Made by a program: the position numbers and the translations under genes | Shown: in pieces, positions 56,055-64,000 of the stretch | How positions within the stretch are numbered: position 1 is the first letter of the stretch | How the letters are laid out: each line of letters opens with the position of its first letter | Assembly (NCBI RefSeq): GCF_009755885.1 | Contig: NZ_VYIX01000001.1 | Span: 537,218 to 601,217 of the forward strand | DNA length: 64,000 nucleotides | Reading direction: 5' to 3' | From: Brachyspira sp. SAP_772 | GTDB taxonomy: Bacteria; Spirochaetota; Brachyspiria; Brachyspirales; Brachyspiraceae | The notes under the pieces: model-generated | What the model was told of the DNA's origin: nothing | The model's input: only the letters and a program-made list of their open reading frames with translations | Databases searched by the model: none

Positions 56055-57314
56055 ATGAGCACGCTAAAAGAGTTTTTAAAGAAACACTGCCCCGACGGCG
56101 TGGAGTATAAAACATTATCGGAACTTGGAAGTTTTTATGCAGGTTTAAATGGAAAAAAGAAAGATGATTTTAAAGACGGTAATGCAAAATATATAACCTA
56201 TATGAATGTATTTTCAAACTTATCAGTAAACACAAATATAAATGATACTGTACAAATAGGAGAAAAAGAAAAACAAAATATTGTTAAATATGGAGATATA
56301 ATATTTACAGGTTCATCGGAAACAATAGAAGAATGCGGAATGTCTTCGGTTGTTACTAACGAATTAAATGAAAAACTATATTTAAATAGTTTCTGTTTTG
56401 GTTTTAGATTTAACGAGCCAGAAATAATGCTTCCAGATTTTTCCAAATATCTTTTTCGTTCAACAGAATTAAGAAAAAAAATAATAAAAACAGCAAGCGG
56501 AGTAACGAGGTTTAATGTATCTAAAAAGAAAATGGGAAAAATTTTTATACCAATACCGCCAATAGAAGTACAAAAAGAGATAGTTCGTATATTAGACACT
56601 TTTACAAAATATCAAGATTTATTAAATAGAGAATTAGAATTAAGAAAAAAGCAGTATGAGTATTATAGGGACAAGTTGCTGACTTTCGGCGACGAGGTTG
56701 AATATGTACCTTTGTGGTCAGTTACAATATGGGATAAAAAATTTAATTCAGTTGATAGAAAAAAACAACCTGAAGTAATAAATTATCCTTATCTATTAGC
56801 CAGTGATCTATTTGCTATGGAACAAGATAGTGGAGATGTATTTTTATTATCTACAGGAGAAAAAACAGGTTGGACAACTGAAAAAATAGCAGGTAATAAT
56901 TTATGCAATGGTGAAGTAGTAACTATACCTTGGGGTAAATCTAGGGCAGTTATAGATTGTATAAAATATTATAAAGGAAAATTTGTTACAGCTGATAATC
57001 GTATAATGACATCAAAAGATAAAAGTAAACTCAATAATAAATTTTTATATTATATTGTAATGTCTAAAGGAAAACTTATAGATACATTTTATAGAGGTTC
57101 AGGAATTAAGCACCCTGATATGTCAAAAGTACTTGATATAATAATACCTCTTCCACCATTAGAGGAGCAGGAACGTATCGTTAAAATACTTGACCAATTC
57201 GACACGCTATGCAATGACATCACTAGGGGACTGCCCGCTGAGATTGAATTGCGTAAAAAGCAGTACGAATACTACAGAGATAAATTACTTACTTTTAAGG
57301 AGAAGAATAAATAA
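56055..57314 (+). CDS. hsdS: type I restriction-modification system, specificity (S) subunit
   Basis: Determines the DNA sequence recognised by the type I complex. The 419-residue protein has two target-recognition domains (about residues 15-165 and 220-370), each followed by a helical conserved region. The conserved regions are nearly identical: ELRKKQYEYYRDKLLTF occurs at about 56636-56686 and again at 57246-57296, at the C-terminus. Both are intact, giving a bipartite recognition site that cannot be predicted here. Such internal repeats permit exchange of recognition domains. It is 8 bases after hsdM and ends 421 bases before hsdR. Confidence 0.95.
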   Translation: MSTLKEFLKKHCPDGVEYKTLSELGSFYAGLNGKKKDDFKDGNAKYITYMNVFSNLSVNTNINDTVQIGEKEKQNIVKYGDIIFTGSSETIEECGMSSVVTNELNEKLYLNSFCFGFRFNEPEIMLPDFSKYLFRSTELRKKIIKTASGVTRFNVSKKKMGKIFIPIPPIEVQKEIVRILDTFTKYQDLLNRELELRKKQYEYYRDKLLTFGDEVEYVPLWSVTIWDKKFNSVDRKKQPEVINYPYLLASDLFAMEQDSGDVFLLSTGEKTGWTTEKIAGNNLCNGEVVTIPWGKSRAVIDCIKYYKGKFVTADNRIMTSKDKSKLNNKFLYYIVMSKGKLIDTFYRGSGIKHPDMSKVLDIIIPLPPLEEQERIVKILDQFDTLCNDITRGLPAEIELRKKQYEYYRDKLLTFKEKNK

Positions 57315-57337
57315 TTGTGTATTAAAAAGCAATATCC

Positions 57338-57383
57338 CCGCACGCCTGAAAGGCTATGATTAAAGCAAAGTATTACCGTGCGG
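57338..57383. repeat. dispersed repeat B, copy 4 (short 46-bp form)
   Basis: CCGCACGCC...CGTGCGG with the interior TGAAAGGCTATGATTAAAGC. Together with its left flank (GTGTATTAAAAAGCAATA) it is repeated 86 bases later, forming a tandem pair. Confidence 0.8.
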
Positions 57384-57423
57384 AAAGCCCCTACGGCTAG
57401 TAGTGTATTAAAAAGCAATACCC

Positions 57424-57469
57424 CCGCACGCCTGAAAAGCTATAATTAAAACAGAGCGTTGTCGTGCGG
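57424..57469. repeat. dispersed repeat B, copy 5 (short 46-bp form)
   Basis: CCGCACGCC...CGTGCGG with the interior TGAAAAGCTATAATTAAAAC, preceded by the same GTGTATTAAAAAGCAATA flank as the copy at 57338. Confidence 0.8.
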
Positions 57470-57536
57470 AAAGGTGGTACAGCTCGTACGCGGGAAAAAG
57501 TTGAGTAAAATAAAAATATATATTAATATAAAAAAG

Positions 57537-57607
57537 TATTTGCAGGGCTTTGCCCCGCACCCCAGTTCTTTTATTGGTATAAAAGAACCAAAAGAACTGC
57601 ATTTTTA
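57537..57607 (-). repeat. dispersed repeat A, copy 8 (right half, reverse orientation)
   Basis: In reverse orientation: AAATGCAGTTCTTTTGGTTC, TTTTATACCAATAAAAGAAC, then TGGGGTGCGGGGCAAAGCCC TGCAAATA. It lies between two B-type units in the hsdS-hsdR gap. Confidence 0.8.
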
Positions 57608-57649
57608 TGATAAATTTTATAATTTAATCGTACATTAGAAAGCACTCCC

Positions 57650-57695
57650 CCGCACGCCTAAAGGGCTATGATTAAAACAGGGCGGTGTTGTGCGG
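57650..57695. repeat. dispersed repeat B, copy 6 (short 46-bp form)
   Basis: CCGCACGCC...TGTGCGG (one arm base changed) with the interior TAAAGGGCTATGATTAAAAC. It is preceded by ACATTAGAAAGCACTC, a diverged form of the flank seen in the two copies upstream. It lies 41 bases before hsdR. Confidence 0.75.
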
Positions 57696-57735
57696 CAAGC
57701 CGATACGGCAAGTATAAAAATAAGGAGTCGTTTGT

Positions 57736-60700
57736 ATGAAAAACAATGAGAAAATTGACGTCATCAAAATGTCTGAGGAAAGTACTGTTGTCGCTAAATA
57801 TACTCCTATTGAAAGAACTAGAACTAAATATCAATCTGAAGCAGAACTCGAAGAAGAATTTATTAAACAGCTCACCGAACAAGGCTACGAATACGTAAAT
57901 ATAAAAAATGAAAATGATTTAATTAAAAACCTTAGAACTCAATTAGAAAAATTAAATGATTATAATTTTACAGATAATGAATGGAATAATCTTTTTAATT
58001 CTATTATAGTAAATGGTAATGAAAAGGCTGTTGATAAAACTTATAAAATGCATGAAGAGCGTATATTTTCATTAGACTTGGATAATGGAGAGCCTAAGAA
58101 TATTTTTATAATAGATGCTGATAATATATATAATAATCATCTGCAGGTTATTAATCAATACACAGAAACGCACTCAGAAAAAAGAGCGAGATATGACGTT
58201 ACTATTTTAATAAACGGTTTTCCTATGGTTCATATTGAGCTAAAAAGAAGGGGCGTTAATATAAGAGAGGCTTTTAATCAAATAAACAAATATGGGGAAG
58301 AAAATTTCTGGGCTGGATGCGGACTTTATGAATATGTGCAATTATTTGTGATATCAAACGGCACTAATACAAAATATTATTCAAACACCACAAGAGACCT
58401 GCATGTGCGTAATACTAAGAATCAAGTAAAAACATCAAATACTTTTGAGTTTACTAATTTTTGGGCAGATGCTGAAAACAAGATTATTCCAGACTTAGTT
58501 GATTTTACAAGGACTTTTTTTGCAAAGCACACTCTATTAAATATAATAACTAAATATTGTGTATTTACTTCAGATAAAAAATTATTGGTTATGCGTCCAT
58601 ATCAGATTGCAGCAGCAGAGAAGATTATAAACAAAATTATAATATCTGAAAATCATAAAATAAGGTCTAAAAAAGAATCAGGCGGTTATATTTGGCATAC
58701 CACAGGAAGCGGAAAGACCCTTACAAGTTTTAAAACAGCCACTCTTGCTAAAGGACTTCCTTTTGTAGATAAAGTGCTTTTTGTAGTTGATAGAAAAGAC
58801 CTTGATTATCAGACAATGAAAGAATATGATAAATACCAAAAAGGGGCAGCAAACAGCAACACTTCAACAAAAATATTAAAATCGCAATTAGAAGACAATG
58901 GTGCAAAAATAATTATTACTACCATTCAAAAATTATCAAGGTTTATTCAGAAAAATGAGAATCATGAAGTTTATAAAAAGCATGTTGTAATGATTTTTGA
59001 TGAATGTCATCGTTCTCAATTTGGCGATATGAATGAAGCAATAAAAAAGGCTTTCAAAAATTATAATATATTTGGTTTTACAGGCACACCTATTTTTAAA
59101 AAAGAAGAAGACTACGAAAAATATCCAAATCTCAAAACCACTGAAAATTCTTTCGGAGAAAAGCTTCACACCTACACAATAGTGGATGCTATTCGTGATA
59201 AAAATGTTTTGCCTTTCCGTGTGGATTATATTAATACTGTAAAAGAGGTTAAAGATTTTGAAGATAAGAAGGTGCCGGGCATAAATACTGATGATATACT
59301 TTTACATGATGATAGAATAAAACTAATAGTAAAATATATATTAGAACATTTTGAGCAAAAAACTTATAGGAATGCTTCTGATTCAAGTTATAGTTATGAT
59401 GTTATTATGAATGTAGAGGCGATGGCTAAATCAAAGTATAACACTGTTGCAGAGATAAAAGAGAAAAAGACAGTTAAAGGCTTTAATTCTATTTTTGCGG
59501 TATCATCTATAAAAGCTGCTAAAAAATATTATAAAGAGTTTCAAAAACAAATAGGAGAAACTAAAAGCGATTTAAAAGTAGCTACAATATTTAGTTTTGT
59601 ACAAAATGAGAATAATGAAATAATTCAAGATGAAGAGTTTGAAACAAAAAATCTTGATAAGGATTCGAAGGAGTTTCTTGAGAATGCCATAAAAGATTAT
59701 AATAAAATGTTTAATACGAATTATGATACATCTGATGATAAGTTTGAAAATTATTATAAAGATGTTTCAATGAAAATGAAGAATAATCAAATAGATATTT
59801 TAATAGTAGTGAATATGTTTTTAACAGGTTTTGATGCTCCTACATTAAACACTTTATGGGTTGACAAGCGATTAAGAATGCATGGACTTATACAGGCTTT
59901 TTCAAGGACTAACAGAATTTTAAACTCTGTTAAGACTTTTGGAAATATAGTTTCTTTTATGAACTTAGAAGAAAACACAAACAAAGCACTTGCGGTTTTT
60001 GGAGATAAGGAGGCCAAGTCTATAGCATTGCTCAGAAGTTATCAAGATTACATGGGCGGTTATAATGAGAACGGCGAGCATGTTTTAGGATATACAGAAA
60101 TTGCTGATTTACTTAAAACTCACTTTCCTATTAACGAGCCTATTGTTACAGAAGAAAAGAAAAAAGAATTTATAAAATTATTTGGAGATTTATTAAAAAT
60201 CAGAAATACACTTTCTGCTTTTGATAGATTTAGAGAAGACAGAGAGAAAATAATGTCAGATATAGATTTTCAGGATTACAGTGGAAAATATAATGATTTA
60301 TATGCAGAGATTACTAAAAATAACCCTGAAATGGAAAATATTCAAGATGATGTTGTATTTGAGATAGAGTTAATTAAACAAGTTGAAGTAAATATCGACT
60401 ATATACTTATAATAGTTGCAAAATATAAAAAAGAGAACAAAGACAAACCTACTATAATAGAATATGTTAGAAAATTAATTAATGCAGGTATTGAATTAAG
60501 AAGCAAGAGGGAATTAATTGAAAACTTTATTAATCAAATGAATACTTCAGAAACAGATATACAAGAAGAGTTTTATAAATATGTGAGAGAAGAGAAAGAG
60601 AAGGATTTAAAGAAAATAATCGAAGAAGAAAATTTAAAAGAAAAAGAAACGAATGAGTTTATAGCAAACTGTTTTGAATATGGAGAGATAATAACTTCAG

Positions 60701-60828
60701 GAATAGATATTGATAAAATACTTCCTCCGGTATCAAGATTTAGCAAGGAAGGCAATAAAATTGAGAAGAAACAAATTGTTGTAGAAAAATTGCAATCTTT
60801 CTTTGAAAAATATTCCGGTTTAGTATAA
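57736..60828 (+). CDS. hsdR: type I restriction-modification system, restriction (R) subunit
   Basis: ATP-driven DNA translocation and cleavage. The 1030-residue protein has an N-terminal PD-(D/E)xK nuclease with Asp154 (RYDVTI) and Glu168-x-Lys170 (MVHIELKRRG), then two helicase lobes: Walker A TTGSGKT (322-328), the DEAH-like box DECH (422-425), TGTPIF, and in lobe 2 VVNMFLTGFDAPTLNTLWVD plus QAFSRTNRI. The C-terminal 300 residues are helical and probably contact HsdM. AAGGAG lies eight bases before the ATG. It is separated from hsdS by repeats, so it may have its own promoter or depend on read-through. Confidence 0.95.
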   Translation: MKNNEKIDVIKMSEESTVVAKYTPIERTRTKYQSEAELEEEFIKQLTEQGYEYVNIKNENDLIKNLRTQLEKLNDYNFTDNEWNNLFNSIIVNGNEKAVDKTYKMHEERIFSLDLDNGEPKNIFIIDADNIYNNHLQVINQYTETHSEKRARYDVTILINGFPMVHIELKRRGVNIREAFNQINKYGEENFWAGCGLYEYVQLFVISNGTNTKYYSNTTRDLHVRNTKNQVKTSNTFEFTNFWADAENKIIPDLVDFTRTFFAKHTLLNIITKYCVFTSDKKLLVMRPYQIAAAEKIINKIIISENHKIRSKKESGGYIWHTTGSGKTLTSFKTATLAKGLPFVDKVLFVVDRKDLDYQTMKEYDKYQKGAANSNTSTKILKSQLEDNGAKIIITTIQKLSRFIQKNENHEVYKKHVVMIFDECHRSQFGDMNEAIKKAFKNYNIFGFTGTPIFKKEEDYEKYPNLKTTENSFGEKLHTYTIVDAIRDKNVLPFRVDYINTVKEVKDFEDKKVPGINTDDILLHDDRIKLIVKYILEHFEQKTYRNASDSSYSYDVIMNVEAMAKSKYNTVAEIKEKKTVKGFNSIFAVSSIKAAKKYYKEFQKQIGETKSDLKVATIFSFVQNENNEIIQDEEFETKNLDKDSKEFLENAIKDYNKMFNTNYDTSDDKFENYYKDVSMKMKNNQIDILIVVNMFLTGFDAPTLNTLWVDKRLRMHGLIQAFSRTNRILNSVKTFGNIVSFMNLEENTNKALAVFGDKEAKSIALLRSYQDYMGGYNENGEHVLGYTEIADLLKTHFPINEPIVTEEKKKEFIKLFGDLLKIRNTLSAFDRFREDREKIMSDIDFQDYSGKYNDLYAEITKNNPEMENIQDDVVFEIELIKQVEVNIDYILIIVAKYKKENKDKPTIIEYVRKLINAGIELRSKRELIENFINQMNTSETDIQEEFYKYVREEKEKDLKKIIEEENLKEKETNEFIANCFEYGEIITSGIDIDKILPPVSRFSKEGNKIEKKQIVVEKLQSFFEKYSGLV

Positions 60829-60873
60829 TATATAATTGTTTGATAATATATAACTATATAATTGGAGGTTTTT

Positions 60874-61428
60874 ATGAGAAAACTTTTTATTATAATATTT
60901 GTTATTTTTGCTATATCATACATCAATGAAAATTATGCTCAGAGTAATAGTAAAAAAGTTAATATAAGTTTCGATTACACAAAAAGACCGGGGTATTCAA
61001 GCAATCAAATAGCTATTTGGGCAGAAGATAATAACGGCAATTATATAGCTACAATATATGTTACAGATTTTTCAGGAAGAAGAGAAGGCTGGACATATAG
61101 AGAACAGTCTTTAAACAATTGGCAAAAAAAAGCTAATGTAAAAAGTATTGATAAAAAAATAATTGATGCTGTATCAAAACCTACACCAAAACAAGGAAAA
61201 GTTAATATAACTTGGGACTGCAAAGACAATCAAGGAAATATAGTAAAAGACGGTACTTACAGAATAGTTGTTGAAGCTACTATATATCAGGATAATAATG
61301 TGCTTTATACTTCGGTTATAAATGTAGGAAATCAAGCTAATTCACAAAAAGCATCAGCTAAATATTCAAAGCCTGAAGCTCAAAAAATAGACATAATAAG
61401 AAATGTAAATGTAAGTTTTATGCCTTAA
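60874..61428 (+). CDS. DUF2271-like exported protein
   Basis: I choose ATG 60874, directly preceded by GGAGG, rather than the in-frame TTG four codons earlier that overlaps that site. The 184-residue protein has a signal peptide (LFIIIFVIFAISYINENYAQ) and then a beta-rich domain with WAEDNNGNYIATIYVTDFSG, EGWTYREQSLNNWQKKA, and ITWDCKDNQGNIVKDGTYRI. These match the DUF2271/FlgD-Ig-like family. The last codons and 3' flank (61408-61428 onward) are duplicated at 63491. Its role is unknown. Confidence 0.65.
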   Translation: MRKLFIIIFVIFAISYINENYAQSNSKKVNISFDYTKRPGYSSNQIAIWAEDNNGNYIATIYVTDFSGRREGWTYREQSLNNWQKKANVKSIDKKIIDAVSKPTPKQGKVNITWDCKDNQGNIVKDGTYRIVVEATIYQDNNVLYTSVINVGNQANSQKASAKYSKPEAQKIDIIRNVNVSFMP

Positions 61429-61507
61429 GTGCATTTATTCTTTTATATTGACATATACATTCCTATAGTATAATATAAAACCTTTTTAATATTTATGAGG
61501 GAAAAAC
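61408..61507 (+). repeat. left end of a tandem duplication unit
   Basis: AATGTAAGTTTTATGCCTTA (the last codons NVSFMP and the stop of the DUF2271-like gene), then TGCATTTATT and TTTTATATTGACATATACAT, recurs almost unchanged at 63491-63545. A promoter candidate lies within it: TTGACA (61448-61453) and TATAAT (61469-61474), with a 15-base spacer that is shorter than optimal. Confidence 0.7.
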
Positions 61508-63382
61508 ATGTTAAAAAATAAAAATGTTTGCATAATAATTGTATCTTTTATTTTTTTAATAATAACATCTTTATTTCTATATTCTCAGGATTATGATACT
61601 AATTACTATAAAAATATTTTTTATGAAATGTTTACAAATAAAGATAAATTAAAAGAAATGGCAAAAGACCCTCAGGGATATATAGATAATCTTCTCGAAA
61701 AAGCATTAAAAGAAAAAATAGAACTTTATGAAAAATATAATGTTATAGAGATAGATAGTTTAGAAGATGAATATCAAAACACTGCAGAAGGTTATGGTGA
61801 TTTAGAAGATGTTAAGAAATTTGTAGAAAAATATGATATAAATGGAGTATATGACGGATATACTTTGCTTTATACTTATTCAGGATATAGAGGCAGCACT
61901 GATATAGTAGAGTTCTTACTTGAAAATAATGCTGATGTTTATCAAAAATCTATTAATGGTAAAACAGCCCTTTACAGTGCTGTAGATGATTATTTTTATG
62001 ATGTTGTTGAAATTATTTTGAAACATTATAAAAACGATGATGATATAAATGATGAGTTTTTATTAGCTGTTAATAAAGAAAATGAGTTAATCTTAAAAAG
62101 TCTATTAAAAAAGAAATTTTTATTCTTTGGAAATAAATTCAAAATGAATTTAGACAAAGGTCTTGAAATAGCACTTGATAAAGGCAATGAAGATATAGCA
62201 GCTATATTAGTTTTAAACGGAGCTAAAACTGATAATTTTTTATATTCTTTTAAATTGGTATTTGGTAAATATTTAATTCTTATAGTTATTATGATTGCTT
62301 TATTTTCTTCTCTTATTTATGTATATAAAAGAAGATATATTCCTACTATTTATGAAGAGAGTTCAATGTTTATAACTTTTAAAGATAAAGTAAATAATAT
62401 GTATATTTACTGTTATGTTTATTATGGCAAACTATTTGACGGACTATTATCTGTAAAGAAGGGTTTTCGGGGAAATATATTTATAAATAATGATAATCTA
62501 AAAGGATATTATAATATAGTAAGTAATTTTTTGGATAATTATATTGCTATTTATGATTTTGATGATAATAAACAAAATGATAAAGAATATATAAATTGGT
62601 ATGATATTCTTGAAGAAAGAAATGAAAAAGCCAGTATAAAATTTGATTGTTCTCTTTATGATTTTATAAATGGTGATAAAAATGAAATTAACTATATTAT
62701 GGAAGTATCTGATTCTAAAATTATGAATGGAGTTTTTGAAGTAAATAGAAATCCTGATATTAAGGTAAAATATTTTAAATTAATATTTAAAAAGATAGCA
62801 AAATATAAACATTTTATAAATATTCTTCGCTATTTATTTGATCTCTATCATTTCAATATAAAAAACAATGATAAAATTAATTCATATATAAACGCAGATA
62901 ATAAACCATATAACGAGAAAAAAAATGAATTGAAGATAAATGTTGAACAGATTTTAAAGAAACATGATAAAGTTTTATTTAATGATATAAAAATTAAATA
63001 TTATGACAAACTTAAAGATTTTTATAATGCTGATAATATAGTTTATTTTGATGAAAAAACAATATGCGTATACAAAAGATTTGCTAAAATAGGCTCTGAT
63101 AATAATCTTTTGGTAAATAATATATCGCTCATAATTGATTTAGATAATGAAAAATTAATAAGTCCTTATTTGAAAGATTTTGTTAATAATGCTGATGATA
63201 TATTAAAAAGATATAATGTTCCTAAAAACTTTTATAATGATACAGATAATTTAATTTTTCTTATAACAGAAGCAGGTATTATATTGATGAGAGAAAGCGG
63301 AGAGCAAAAACTATTTATTTCTTTAGATGATATAAAGTATAATATAAACAAGGAGCATTATTTATCTTATTTATTTAATTAA
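61508..63382 (+). CDS. membrane ankyrin protein with a large C-terminal domain, first of two tandem paralogues
   Basis: The 624-residue protein begins with a membrane or signal segment (about residues 6-26, VCIIIVSFIFLIITSLFLYS). Ankyrin-like repeats follow at about 100-240 (TDIVEFLLENNADVYQKSIN, LEIALDKGNEDIAAILVLNG). A second hydrophobic segment spans about 254-273 (LILIVIMIALFSSLIYVYKR), and then come 350 residues of soluble domain that I cannot classify. If the first segment is a cleaved signal, the ankyrin part faces the periplasm and the large domain the cytoplasm. GAGGG lies just upstream. A shorter-diverged copy follows at 63586. Confidence 0.7.
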   Translation: MLKNKNVCIIIVSFIFLIITSLFLYSQDYDTNYYKNIFYEMFTNKDKLKEMAKDPQGYIDNLLEKALKEKIELYEKYNVIEIDSLEDEYQNTAEGYGDLEDVKKFVEKYDINGVYDGYTLLYTYSGYRGSTDIVEFLLENNADVYQKSINGKTALYSAVDDYFYDVVEIILKHYKNDDDINDEFLLAVNKENELILKSLLKKKFLFFGNKFKMNLDKGLEIALDKGNEDIAAILVLNGAKTDNFLYSFKLVFGKYLILIVIMIALFSSLIYVYKRRYIPTIYEESSMFITFKDKVNNMYIYCYVYYGKLFDGLLSVKKGFRGNIFINNDNLKGYYNIVSNFLDNYIAIYDFDDNKQNDKEYINWYDILEERNEKASIKFDCSLYDFINGDKNEINYIMEVSDSKIMNGVFEVNRNPDIKVKYFKLIFKKIAKYKHFINILRYLFDLYHFNIKNNDKINSYINADNKPYNEKKNELKINVEQILKKHDKVLFNDIKIKYYDKLKDFYNADNIVYFDEKTICVYKRFAKIGSDNNLLVNNISLIIDLDNEKLISPYLKDFVNNADDILKRYNVPKNFYNDTDNLIFLITEAGIILMRESGEQKLFISLDDIKYNINKEHYLSYLFN

Positions 63383-63490
63383 TTTTTAGTTTATGGCTAA
63401 ACAATTATATAAAGTAAGATAAATAAATTTACTATCCATAACTATTTTATTATAAAATATAGTTAAAAAATAACAGATAAACTTATAAAA

Positions 63491-63585
63491 AATGTAAGTT
63501 TTATGCCTTAAATGCATTTATTATTTTATATTGACATATACATCTTATAGTATATTATTCCTATAATATTTTATGAGGGTAAAAT
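63491..63585 (+). repeat. right copy of the tandem duplication unit
   Basis: Starts with the same AATGTAAGTTTTATGCCTTA as 61408-61428, here outside any gene, and continues through TTTTATATTGACATATACAT and TTATGAGGGTAAAATATG into the second paralogue. This marks one endpoint of a duplication of about 2.1 kb. Confidence 0.75.
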
Positions 63586-64000
63586 ATGTTAAAAAATAAA
63601 AATATTTTCAGAATAATTGTATCTTTTATTTTTTTAATAATAACATCTTTATTTCTATATTCTCAGGATTATGATACTAATTACTTTAAAAATCTTTTTG
63701 ATGAAATGGTTTCAAATGAATTAAAAGAAATGCTAAAAGACCATCAAGGAGATATGAAAATCGTTATTGAAAGTGAAATCTTTGTTAAAAACGAAGCAGA
63801 AAAATTATCAAAAGAGAAAATAGAACTTTATAAAAAATATAATGTTATAGAAATAGATAGTTTAGAAGATGAATATCAAAATACTGCAGAAGGTTTTGGT
63901 GATTTAGAAGATGTTAAGAAGTTTGTACAAAAATATGATATAAACGGAGTGTATGATGGCTATACTTTGCTTTATACTTATTCAGGATATGGCGGTAAAA
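63586..64000 (+). CDS. membrane ankyrin protein, second tandem paralogue (partial)
   Basis: 138 codons are visible before the window ends. The N-terminal hydrophobic segment is almost identical to the first copy (IIVSFIFLIITSLFLYSQDY). Residues about 35-65 have diverged, with an insertion relative to copy 1 (VIESEIFVKNEAEKLSKEKI). Then IDSLEDEYQNTAEGFGDLED and INGVYDGYTLLYTYSGYGGK match copy 1 closely. GAGGG precedes the ATG as in copy 1. The remainder, and whether more copies follow, lies outside the window. Confidence 0.7.
   Translation, partial: MLKNKNIFRIIVSFIFLIITSLFLYSQDYDTNYFKNLFDEMVSNELKEMLKDHQGDMKIVIESEIFVKNEAEKLSKEKIELYKKYNVIEIDSLEDEYQNTAEGFGDLEDVKKFVQKYDINGVYDGYTLLYTYSGYGGK

Noticed and set aside
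57408..57602. 64-residue minus-strand frame between hsdS and hsdR
   Set aside because: It is made of repeat B and repeat A sequence with no conserved frame in other copies.
57338..57695. Possible CRISPR-like array from the three B units
   Set aside because: The units are imperfect, unevenly spaced, separated by an A element, have no unique equal-length spacers, and no cas genes are present.

Overview
The window is very AT-rich with short intergenic gaps and looks like a Brachyspira chromosome segment (intestinal, anaerobic spirochaete). The evidence is a FlaB-type periplasmic flagellin with a sigma-28-like promoter, a highly expressed NADH oxidase of the Nox type used to type Brachyspira, several ankyrin-repeat proteins, a Cache-domain chemoreceptor and signal-peptide proteins of spirochaete character. 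I cannot name the species from sequence alone.

Layout. 1-5.4 kb: tail of an outer-membrane-like protein, dapF, a BFD-like iron-sulfur protein, a two-gene unit with a sigma-region-4-like regulator behind a 27-bp palindrome, flagellin, and an ankyrin gene split by a frame change at an A7 tract. 5.6-14.4 kb: chemoreceptor, two envelope proteins, glycogen phosphorylase, a DUF554 membrane protein and an unknown protein. 14.4-16 kb: three copies of dispersed repeat A around a leucine-rich-repeat gene. 16-26.3 kb: SNF2 helicase, a TPR envelope protein, a putative outer-membrane protein, a DUF2147 protein, an oligopeptide-binding lipoprotein, a class-I-amidotransferase-like hydrolase and nox. 26.4-36.5 kb: repeat B, an ABC-F ATPase, a YtcJ-like amidohydrolase that has lost its metal ligands, a Bat (BatA/C/D/E-like) operon, and a convergent UbiB-like kinase with a phasin-like protein.

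36.6-45.3 kb is a branched-chain amino acid cluster: ilvB-ilvN-ilvC-leuA-leuC-leuD-leuB. Upstream of ilvB is a consensus promoter, a 24-codon leader peptide packed with Ile and Leu codons, and a segment inside those codons that is complementary to the ilvB Shine-Dalgarno sequence. No intrinsic terminator is visible between leader and ilvB. This suggests attenuation acting on translation, and is the most interesting regulatory structure in the window.

45.4-54 kb: a coiled-coil/PgeF pair, acyl-ACP thioesterase, rpiB, an ankyrin lipoprotein, a DsbD-like protein, an MFS transporter and a rhodanese. 54.1-60.8 kb: a broken remnant of a phosphate-binding protein followed by a complete type I restriction-modification system (hsdM, hsdS, then three B repeats and one A repeat, then hsdR). 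60.9-64 kb: a DUF2271-like protein and two tandem paralogues of a membrane ankyrin protein; the second runs off the window.

Two dispersed intergenic repeat families (A: about 200 bp, hairpin-rich, both orientations; B: CCGCACG...CGTGCGG units) recur through the window and account for most of its GC-rich non-coding DNA. I saw no tRNA, rRNA, CRISPR array or transposase gene.
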